Origin: an uncultured Ruminococcus sp.
GTDB taxonomy: Bacteria > Bacillota > Clostridia > Oscillospirales > CAG-272
Assembly: GCA_902796505.1 (NCBI GenBank)
Contig: CADBPA010000218.1
Span: 1 to 11,093, forward strand
Direction of reading: 5' to 3'
DNA length: 11,093 bases
Part shown: positions 7,601-11,093 of the stretch, one piece after another
Layout of the letters: each line of letters begins with the position of its first letter
How positions within the stretch are numbered: the first letter of the stretch is position 1
The notes under the pieces: model-generated
What the model was told of the DNA's origin: nothing
Database searches by the model: none
The model's input: the letters and a program-made list of their open reading frames with translations, nothing else
Position numbers and translations under genes: made by a program

Positions 7601-10600
7601 GCGCCGGTTCGTTTCACCGTGACCAACAAGGGAACCGAAAAGCTCGCCTCGGTCACTGCGGCGGTCGGTTCCGAGAGCCGGGACTTCACGGTCGATCTGC
7701 TTCCCGGCCGGTCCGCGACCGTGATCATGAGCTTCAGCGTTCCGGAGGGCAGCCTCAGCGATCCCGCATATACCGTCACGAGCGGCGGCACCCTGCTCGG
7801 AGAAGGACAGCTGGTTCTGAACCGCCCCGACGTCGGCGTTTCCGGGATCAGGCTTCTGCAGGAATACGAAGGCAAGCGCGACGTTCAGGTGACGCTCGCC
7901 AACAGCTCTTCCATTCCGCTTGCGGGAAGCGGCAAGACCGTCAAGCTGGCGTTCTACGGCGATCCCTTCCATACGAGCAGGATCGGGGAGGAGATCACGG
8001 TTGCCGCGGAGGATTACGCACAGATCGACCGCGGAGTCTATACCACGGTCCGCACGATCGAAATCTCCGACCTGTACACGGGCGAGGGAGAAATTCCCGA
8101 CGAAGGACTCACGGTCTACGCCCGCGCATGGGTAGAAGAGACCGAGGAGCCGAATCTTTACAACAACGACGCATACGTCAGCTTCCGCGGCCTTGTGGCG
8201 CGGAACAACGGCGCGATGCTGACGACCGACAATACCCTTGACGCAAACAACGGGGAATATACCGTTACCGCCTATATCCGCAACAATTCCATCCATACGA
8301 CGGAGGTCGGCATTCCGGTGGCGGTTCTTCTGGACGGCGAGGGCAATATCCTCGCAAGGAAGAATCTTGCGGAGTCGCTGACGCTCGGCGCGGAAGAGCA
8401 GAAGACGCTGTCCGTCGACTTCACGGCGACCGAGATCGGCACAGGCGCCGCTCCCGCCTCGGCGGATATCCGCTTCCTCTCGGTGGTATCGTTCGACGTC
8501 AACGGCGGAGCCGGAGAATTTTCCGACGTTGTCACCGACCTTGACGGCCATATCACCCTTCCGGCGGCCGAACCCACGGCGCCGGTAAGCGGCGCGCCCC
8601 TCTTCTTCCGAGGCTGGTACACCGCCCCGACGGGCGGCGAGCAGGTCACGGAGGCTTCGGTCTTCCAAGTGAAGACCACCGTCTATGCGCGCTATACCGA
8701 GCATGAGCATATTTTCGAGTATACCCTCTCGCAGAGCGGCGATACCGTCGTCGCAAAATGCGTGAGCACCGCGGAGGACGTCTGTCCGCTCGAAGATCGC
8801 GGCCGCACGGTCACGCTGACCATCGCCGTACCGCAGAGAGCCGCCTCCGGCTACGGGATGCCGGACGCGAAGATCACCGGCGATACAGACGCGATCGATC
8901 TGCCGAAGATCCGCTACTATCAGGCAACGCCCGACGGTGCGAAGGGCGAAGAGCTGACCGGTGCGCCGGTCGATCCCGGTAAGTACCGTGCGGAATTACC
9001 CCTCGGCGAGGGAGACGGAAGCGCTGCGGCGTACGTCGTGTACGAGATCCCCGCCATCGCGGGCGTCAGCCGCGTTTATGCGTCGGTTCCGGAGTTTGTC
9101 AAAGCCACCGATCTTTTCGCGCTGAACAATCTTTCCGGATGCACCGCGCTCGAGGCGTGGGCGTGGATCTACGCCAACGAGGATCTGATGACCGCGAGCG
9201 GCGTCAAGTACGTCGTATACGGCAAGGGATATATGACGCGCCCGGAGGACGTCCCGGAGGAATACTGGCATTACGACGCCAATACCGAATACGCCTTCTG
9301 CATCCGGAAGGACTCTTACCGATATGAAGAGCAAACGGTCGACTTCCGGGAGCTGAGAGACAGGATCTCCGACGGAAGCGCCGCGGTCTACGTCGTCGGC
9401 ACCGGCAGAAAGCAGATGCTTGCGGACGCGAAATTCGACACCGTCTGGGAAGAAGACGTGAACTCGATCTTTGCGTGCAGCGAAATCGACGGACTTCTCT
9501 GGATCCTTGCGAACGTAAGCGAAAAACCGAGCGGGATCATGATCCTCAGACGCGTCGACGACTACCGTTACCGTATGATCGAATGGAATCCGAACTCCGT
9601 GAGGATCACGACCGACCGCGCAGACTATGCGTTCTATCTCTCGAGAGACAAGGGGCTTTCGGTCTACGGCGCACAGCCGATCGGGGTGATCAACCCCTAT
9701 AAGACCTATCCCGTGACCTTTGACGCCAACGGCGGGACCGGAACGGTCGCCGGCGTAGAATACTACGTGAAGAGCGTCATCGGAATGCCGGACGGCGAAG
9801 GATTCTCGAGGCCCAATCTTGCCTTTGACGGCTGGAACACCAAGGCGGACGGCACGGGTGACGCATACAGACCGGGCGACGCTTTCGAGGTCCTCGGCAA
9901 AACGGTCTTCTACGCGCAGTGGAAGCACCTTCATCACTGGAGCCTGTCCTACGACGATCAGACGAAGACGTTCACCGCGACCTGCGACGTTCCCGACTGT
10001 CCCCACAGTACGCTGACGCTGCATCCCGAACCGGTGAATAAGACGTATGACGGAAAGAGCGCCCGGCCGTACGTCTGCTCCGAGGAGTGGACTGCGGAAA
10101 ACGGCCTGCCCGTCCCGACGGTCGTCTTCTACCGCGCAAACGCGCAGGTGGCCGATGCGGTCAATGCCGGCGCCTATACCGCGCTCGTATCGCTTGACGG
10201 TCATGACGTCGAGGTCGGCGAATTCCGCATCACGAAGAGACCGGTCGCCGTCATCGTGAACGATCAGGAAAAGCATGAGGGCGAGGACGATCCCGAATAC
10301 ACCGCGTCGTACGACGCCGTCAGCCGGGGTCTTCGGTTTGTCAACGACGCCTCAAATCCCTGGCAGATCGTCACCGAGGGCGAGCGGACCTACGTCAAGT
10401 CCGGAAATTCCGGCAAGGGCGACACCACTTCCACGCTGACGCTGACGGTCACGCTGGAGAAGGCGGGTATTCTGTCCTTCGATTACCGATACGGAAGCGA
10501 AGCAAACTGCGATAAGTGTTATTTCCGCGTAGACGGCAAAGAGAAATTCAACGTCAGCGGAGAGGGAGACTGGACGGCCTACTCGGTCGATCTGACCGCC

Positions 10601-11093
10601 GGAAAACACACCCTCACGTGGTCCTACTCGAAGGACAGCGGCGTTGACCGGAACGGAGACTTCTTTGCGGTGGACAACGTCTCTATCGCGAGCGAGGGCA
10701 GCGTAACGCAGGTCAAAAAATTCCTGCCGTTCGACTGCCTGACCGAAGGTCTGTTCTTCGAGAACGATACCGCGAATCCGTGGACGGAAGTCACCGAGGG
10801 CGAGCGGACCTACGTCAAGTCCGCGGTGGCCGGCAAGAGAAGCGCCGCCACGACGCTGTCTCTCAAGCTCACGCTGGCGCAGGACGGCAAACTGTCCTTC
10901 GATTATCATTACGGCAGCGAGGGGAACAGCGACTTCGTCAGCTTCCTCGTAGACGGCAATGAGAAATTCCAATTCAGCGGAGAAGGCTCCTGGACGACGT
11001 TCTCCGTCGATCTGACCGCCGGAACGCACACCCTCACGTGGTCTTACACGAAGGATCACGCCGTCGATCAGAACGGAGACTTCTTCGCGGTGG
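1586..11093 (+). CDS. Giant multidomain cell-surface/adhesin-like protein, main part (C-terminus outside the window)
   Basis: This frame is open from the frameshift to the right edge, more than 3,150 codons, and is incomplete at its C-terminus. The stated start is its first ATG (1586), but no ribosome site precedes it, and sensible protein extends back to about 1562, so it is best read as the continuation of the frame starting at 600. Numbering on the joined product: beta-rich unassigned and Ig-like sequence about 330-1550, acidic DDDGDG linker about 1560, glycine-rich beta domain 1602-1765, propeller-like repeats 1848-2266, CARDB/Ig-like region 2315-2617, two Flg_new repeats (2629-2700 and 3037-3108), each followed by an HxH...C...C motif and an MBG-like domain, and a 140-residue tandem repeat from about 3237. 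These modules are known from secreted stalk and adhesin proteins of Bacillota. No catalytic motif was recognised. The anchor must lie beyond the window. Confidence 0.9.
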   Translation, partial: MELPRYGKVNLKYYFGYMYFAYSPDGSITSGQTLSALIRYPVYLVEQVVNGSERVVAVATRFVAPVNLDTRARLDTLSLYVDPTGALTHDCSDVWTAYPEYYKAVPHVPDWSKSKTDVLGYRYWNESINGWGYPVTTSAIPGRALRYFVPSAYVVRDTQANFGSGHENDGEIYQIRPEGSWEQAANGFIKLKNPENPDFPYVQPVKPQYPERQYDAEIMITEQFYDAIAKAEVYHLDDWSDDYTRTRVKLYPGQDDLRAAMRISDRLDFSVGSNGKSLKVKWTIWGNYWEDYFRLVDTSVGNLSMVTIIPLRAITAEDLSSQQGRYIQGLGTEITALNGEFFNRSIFGTDGLDLHVYESDPFLSIPKSSRFRQTNAGVGIDVLFSTNLPQHDKGGYGSRFRVELYKVGAINTEDPDTIPENAQRLDLNGRDIYYVSSGQILSHISIPGSALNEAGYYAVKISTEFNDGIETRPFSAVAWLTVKPNPVKIRLGKLASASVDTDHIPSITYTLENATESTEVKYTIQPSGEAVSAMTDAEGGRIPFAPDAFEGLRKAYTVTVYARNKAEDPWSVDSMLLTVYNNDVLKILIRDIALGEIGGSTGGKVGDGTEEAADSVNIDNNPKVAELVDGSGEGSGITISGYDFDALRADLGLQRVISVNYGSGVWGTISDRMRWTYTESDGRTSNSVTLNHKENGSYADLRNYSYTAYIPTTDFLIVATEGRTEDAPVTVTAVHATTGMTQSVRVTVSTLQNKLYLFRFQPKATTYVTYKTGKGETRELHSKENGELIVYEPDGIASEVVAMCQSGGETYVGTIQNRYLVSGEKNIAKLELYPCNNLKLAAISSQTLTILKPDGKPYTGKAILRAGIYKGGEYCPTFGVRTTQGEGGQILREDVILDVTDGKAVLYYDPTQLTADEGLQRGIRYVYEYRVEGYQPGYTIVDPTSTDPADSMILLGQIRGNANTPQIIRQEYQQYYDNDYYGLTPTAYVRNVIDYQGNIGISPNFPKSVLYTDIALPGETVGVGEDVYGTKGYSTYEGSDVVKMAFYTTGGKKLTGQTDLPGDGAQAVQITDLYQLEEAACFVFPFSAVPIIRSTYVMTDADMRADGIDDTAKTPTARVKAVFTRGALTVANLNLPFGVTNVSNQPNLSDGSKGAAAIGKEVRDELAETSDIGAIFRGINVNDMIRQGFLFLGNLKGEGGDNFVHLMILPTEDPAVFRIVAFVGADERPGDDDGDGVSINYNPNDLAEDVDKLRKELEESSKKKDSDSDGEGSMKFNFYGTLILEARAGVADGKWGITFRGGNVGTNVSGKYEWGQTFMCGPYPAFISFEVGFHADLEVAFGNKGSARAMLLDAALGVSIEAFAGLGFDLSIVALQIGIYGQIGADVDFLLLTPSNAAASTGTKLTIAGEIGIKLKVKLLFVSYSKKFASTGFNWTKKWNKYDQIKDYWTDQGYGELSGVTKRGRAYTMYLFADGSAMVAIDGGAELESRDYLELEERIWTGGATDGRRLLRSAGTLADLQTNAYPYSHPVFTDDGGLLLYISDNGNAKKVESVTSYAVGNRDGYEDKGRVDASEENILADLDVVASGTKENAFAAWVKQVESPRKENGAAITDDDLGMMFNATEIYASSYADGKWTTERLTDNFVADMSPTVASSGNRAIVAWRSMTASTMSAGGAQDITAVFDVENNINYRIYNGTEWTAAKIVYNGSSGSVNAVDSAMLSDGTAIVTYTVRTGEDVTTTETFYTVIGADGEVLTTGRLTNDNYTDTGVQATAVNEGDGYFVLGWYSEHDAGEGSTAGYDKSGNASSKAVVAHDIRLACIRANGSYDVDFPESLGGTADTGFTSDFAFSAPVGNTDLTNVSVVWSQRMNSDDAADAGKYELNAVRFFRTDDLTGVTAPVKIAVTPKNYTIDRFDVYTDESGAVHAVLLGSDYDHIEGIGFYDSIDLNAAAGNTSAGNSDAPSHLNILDGEAISSLKLATGRFPEIAADVIAETNIHEVIPGFSAPVRFTVTNKGTEKLASVTAAVGSESRDFTVDLLPGRSATVIMSFSVPEGSLSDPAYTVTSGGTLLGEGQLVLNRPDVGVSGIRLLQEYEGKRDVQVTLANSSSIPLAGSGKTVKLAFYGDPFHTSRIGEEITVAAEDYAQIDRGVYTTVRTIEISDLYTGEGEIPDEGLTVYARAWVEETEEPNLYNNDAYVSFRGLVARNNGAMLTTDNTLDANNGEYTVTAYIRNNSIHTTEVGIPVAVLLDGEGNILARKNLAESLTLGAEEQKTLSVDFTATEIGTGAAPASADIRFLSVVSFDVNGGAGEFSDVVTDLDGHITLPAAEPTAPVSGAPLFFRGWYTAPTGGEQVTEASVFQVKTTVYARYTEHEHIFEYTLSQSGDTVVAKCVSTAEDVCPLEDRGRTVTLTIAVPQRAASGYGMPDAKITGDTDAIDLPKIRYYQATPDGAKGEELTGAPVDPGKYRAELPLGEGDGSAAAYVVYEIPAIAGVSRVYASVPEFVKATDLFALNNLSGCTALEAWAWIYANEDLMTASGVKYVVYGKGYMTRPEDVPEEYWHYDANTEYAFCIRKDSYRYEEQTVDFRELRDRISDGSAAVYVVGTGRKQMLADAKFDTVWEEDVNSIFACSEIDGLLWILANVSEKPSGIMILRRVDDYRYRMIEWNPNSVRITTDRADYAFYLSRDKGLSVYGAQPIGVINPYKTYPVTFDANGGTGTVAGVEYYVKSVIGMPDGEGFSRPNLAFDGWNTKADGTGDAYRPGDAFEVLGKTVFYAQWKHLHHWSLSYDDQTKTFTATCDVPDCPHSTLTLHPEPVNKTYDGKSARPYVCSEEWTAENGLPVPTVVFYRANAQVADAVNAGAYTALVSLDGHDVEVGEFRITKRPVAVIVNDQEKHEGEDDPEYTASYDAVSRGLRFVNDASNPWQIVTEGERTYVKSGNSGKGDTTSTLTLTVTLEKAGILSFDYRYGSEANCDKCYFRVDGKEKFNVSGEGDWTAYSVDLTAGKHTLTWSYSKDSGVDRNGDFFAVDNVSIASEGSVTQVKKFLPFDCLTEGLFFENDTANPWTEVTEGERTYVKSAVAGKRSAATTLSLKLTLAQDGKLSFDYHYGSEGNSDFVSFLVDGNEKFQFSGEGSWTTFSVDLTAGTHTLTWSYTKDHAVDQNGDFFAV
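2645..3332 (+). other. Ig-/fibronectin-like beta-sandwich region
   Basis: Joined residues about 683-911 read like two or three successive beta-sandwich domains. Examples are a segment ending in ISTEFNDGIETRPFSAVAWL and one containing YTVTVYARNKAEDPWSVDS followed by LLTVYN. The Tyr-x-Val-x-Val strands near domain ends resemble fibronectin type III or Ig-like folds used as spacers in surface proteins. No family was assigned with certainty. Confidence 0.4.
4118..4460 (+). other. Carboxypeptidase-regulatory-like / prealbumin-type beta domain (tentative)
   Basis: TLTILKPDGKPYTGKAILRA starts a pattern common in CarboxypepD_reg-like and CnaB-like domains: a hydrophobic strand, an exposed DGKP turn, then a second strand. 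The end, RVEGYQPGYTIVDP, resembles the closing strands of that fold. The stretch contains Lys and Asn residues that could in principle form CnaB isopeptide bonds, but no full motif can be identified by eye. Confidence 0.3.
5273..5401 (+). other. Acidic DDDGDG linker with short coiled coil
   Basis: Residues about 1559-1565 read GDDDGDG, like the Asp-rich calcium loops of dockerin, thrombospondin type 3 and EF-hand-type linkers. DLAEDVDKLRKELEESSKKK follows, a heptad-like charged helix, and then SDSDGEG. It probably forms a calcium-stiffened hinge between the N-terminal half and the glycine-rich beta domain. Calcium binding is inferred from the Asp pattern only. Confidence 0.45.
5402..5893 (+). 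other. Glycine-rich amphipathic beta-strand domain (unassigned, likely conserved)
   Basis: Joined residues about 1602-1765 start KFNFYGTLILEARAG and contain a run of strands with strictly alternating hydrophobic residues: FISFEVGFHADLEVAF, AFAGLGFDLSIVALQIGIYG and LTIAGEIGIKLKVKLLFVSY. There are no Cys pairs or catalytic motifs apart from one isolated Cys (MCGPYP). The pattern resembles a small beta-barrel or lipid-transfer-like sheet rather than an Ig stalk. From memory, similar segments recur in other giant clostridial exported proteins, but I cannot name a Pfam family. Confidence 0.5.
6140..7396 (+). other. Beta-propeller-like repeat region
   Basis: Joined residues about 1848-2266 show a repeated blade-like signature: a strand ending in an aromatic 'witness' position (FAAWVKQ, AIVAWRSM, VLGWYSEHD, SVVWSQRMN), then an outer strand with Tyr and Gly-x-x-Trp (YASSYADGKWTTERL, YRIYNGTEWTAAKI), at roughly 60-75 residue spacing. 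This is typical of sialidase- or YVTN-like propellers used for ligand binding on bacterial surfaces. I count about five to six possible blades; the exact number and any closure strand are uncertain. No sialidase Asp-box was recognised. Confidence 0.5.
7541..8449 (+). other. CARDB/Ig-like stalk domains
   Basis: Joined residues about 2315-2617 contain three segments of the CARDB type, each starting with a strand that ends in Asn-rich 'extra-strand' wording: APVRFTVTNKGTEKLASV, RDVQVTLANSSSIPLAGS and YTVTAYIRNNSIHTTEVGIP. Each is followed by a Lys/Gly/Leu-rich return strand (DLLPGRSATVIMSFSVPEGS). VYARAWVEETEEPNLYNNDAYV is the classic CARDB closing phrase. CARDB domains serve as spacers in large exported proteins. 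Confidence 0.6.
8483..8698 (+). other. Flg_new (Listeria-Bacteroides) repeat 1
   Basis: VVSFDVNGGAGEF, then FFRGWYTAPTGGEQV and ending TTVYARYTE, matches the family pattern: VxFDxNGG, a central GWYTxxxGG, and a final TxYAxW/Y. The family is a small beta-grasp-like repeat found in surface proteins of Bacillota, including internalin-type proteins. The aromatic end residue is Tyr instead of the more usual Trp. The length, about 72 residues, is normal. Confidence 0.85.
8702..8785 (+). other. HxH...C...C motif 1 (possible metal-binding linker)
   Basis: Directly after the first Flg_new repeat the protein reads HEHIFEYTLSQSGDTVVAKC and, seven residues later, a second Cys. The two His and two Cys in about 28 residues could bind zinc. 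Outside such proteins the pattern would be unusual in an exported product, and a second version follows Flg_new repeat 2. Metal binding is an inference; a structural disulfide is the alternative. Confidence 0.5.
8801..9049 (+). other. MBG-like domain 1
   Basis: Joined residues about 2735-2817 resemble MBG/YDG-type domains: a hydrophobic start strand, ASGYGMPDAKITGDTDAI in place of the YGDPDP turn, LPKIRYYQATPDGAKGEELT in the middle, and APVDPGKYRAELPLGEGDG as the closing 'PGxYxxx' signature. These domains act as repetitive spacers in surface proteins. Confidence 0.6.
9050..9703 (+). other. Unrecognised block inserted between the two repeat modules
   Basis: About 218 residues (joined about 2818-3035) fit neither Flg_new nor MBG patterns. 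The block contains a helix-like Trp-rich segment (CTALEAWAWIYANEDLMTAS), two 'YVVxGxG' strands (KYVVYGKGYM and AVYVVGTGRK), and a late segment VRITTDRADYAFYLSRDKGL. It is still in frame and has the same codon style as its neighbours. I do not recognise it; it could be a ligand-binding domain or two small Ig-like units. Confidence 0.45.
9707..9922 (+). other. Flg_new (Listeria-Bacteroides) repeat 2
   Basis: YPVTFDANGGTGTVAGVEYY, then LAFDGWNTKADGTGDAYRPG and ending KTVFYAQW, is a near-textbook Flg_new repeat, closer to the family consensus than repeat 1. It is followed, as in the first copy, by a His-rich linker and an MBG-like domain. Confidence 0.93.
9926..10006 (+). other. HxHH...C...C motif 2 (possible metal-binding linker)
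   Basis: HLHHWSLSYDDQTKTFTATC, then DVPDC after the first Cys and a further PH, repeats the layout of motif 1, with four residues instead of seven between the two Cys. The shared FT/VxAxC strand and HxH start show that the two are homologous. Three or four His plus two Cys could form a small zinc site. Confidence 0.5.
10028..10306 (+). other. MBG/YDG-like domain 2 followed by a truncated MBG start
   Basis: EPVNKTYDGKSARPYVC has the family's NKTYDGK opening, and AGAYTALVSLDGHDVEVGEF with ITKRP closes it. A new MBG domain then begins with VAVIVNDQEKHEGEDDPEYT (normally ...YGDxDPxLT), but it stops after about 20 residues and runs directly into the 140-residue repeat. Normally the second MBG unit would be about 75 residues. 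Confidence 0.7.
10307..11093 (+). repeat. Tandem 420-nt (140-residue) repeat, two units seen, second cut by window end
   Basis: Unit 1 (10307-10726) and unit 2 (10727 onwards) align with a period of exactly 420 nt and no gaps. About 77 of 122 aligned residues are identical by hand count, and 10370-10403 is identical to 10790-10823 (34 nt). Each unit has the order NPW, VTEGERTYVKS, LSFDYxYGSE, VDGxEKF, SVDLTAGxHTLTWSY and NGDFFAVDN. This is a jelly-roll-like beta-sandwich pattern, as in MAM-like or carbohydrate-binding surface repeats. The ligand is unknown. More units may follow outside the window. Confidence 0.85.

Noticed and set aside
2690..8710. 2,006-codon open frame on the - strand
   Set aside because: It is exactly in register with the sense codons and open only because the sense gene lacks TTA, CTA and TCA codons. 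Its translation is Arg/Asp/Val-rich low-sense protein with no domains, signal peptide or ribosome site.
8996..10276. 426-codon open frame on the - strand
   Set aside because: Same codon-register shadow of the giant gene; it ends at the sense Leu TTA at 8996.
10307..11093. CRISPR-like repeat array
   Set aside because: The repeats are 420 nt, coding and in frame, with no short repeat-spacer alternation.

Overview
This window is dominated by one giant exported protein gene on the + strand. It starts at an ATG at position 600 and runs off the right edge at 11093 with no stop codon. A strong AGGAGG-type ribosome binding site, a sigma-A-type promoter, an AT-rich leader next to a G+C-rich coding region, a Gram-positive-style Sec signal peptide, and Listeria-Bacteroides (Flg_new) and MBG/YDG-type repeats together point to a Bacillota genome, most likely a gut- or rumen-type member of Clostridia. 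This is an inference from sequence style; no taxonomic marker gene is present.

Layout. Positions 2-64 are the last 20 codons of an upstream + strand gene, with a CxxC zinc-ribbon-like motif. An intrinsic terminator follows at 125-171. Positions 208-345 hold two inverted copies of a 29-nt GC-rich palindromic repeat, and 346-500 has only small hairpins. An AT-rich stretch then leads into a TTGACT/TATAAT promoter with an extended -10 element, and an AAGGAGG site 6 nt before the ATG at 600.

The giant gene is broken in the sequence as given. Frame 3 codes for the signal peptide and about 320 residues, then meets TGA at 1617-1619. The protein continues without interruption in frame 2 (-1 relative) from about 1562 to the end of the window. 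The reconstructed product is about 3,500 residues and still incomplete. The break lies between 1557 and 1571, in a short T-run/A-run segment.

Reconstructed domain order: Sec signal peptide; helix-rich N-terminal region; a long stretch of beta-rich, Ig-like or unassigned sequence (about residues 330-1550); an acidic DDDGDG linker with a short coiled coil; a glycine-rich domain of alternating-hydrophobicity beta-strands (about 1602-1765); a propeller-like repeat region (about 1848-2266); CARDB/Ig-like stalk domains (about 2315-2617); then two rounds of a module made of a Flg_new repeat, an HxH...C...C motif and an MBG-like domain, separated by an unrecognised block of about 215 residues. The visible part ends with a 140-residue domain repeated in tandem (period exactly 420 nt). 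The architecture is that of a very large cell-surface, adhesin-like protein. The anchoring C-terminus (LPXTG, SLH or other) lies outside the window. No enzyme active site was recognised, and there is no CRISPR array, tRNA, rRNA or transposase gene.
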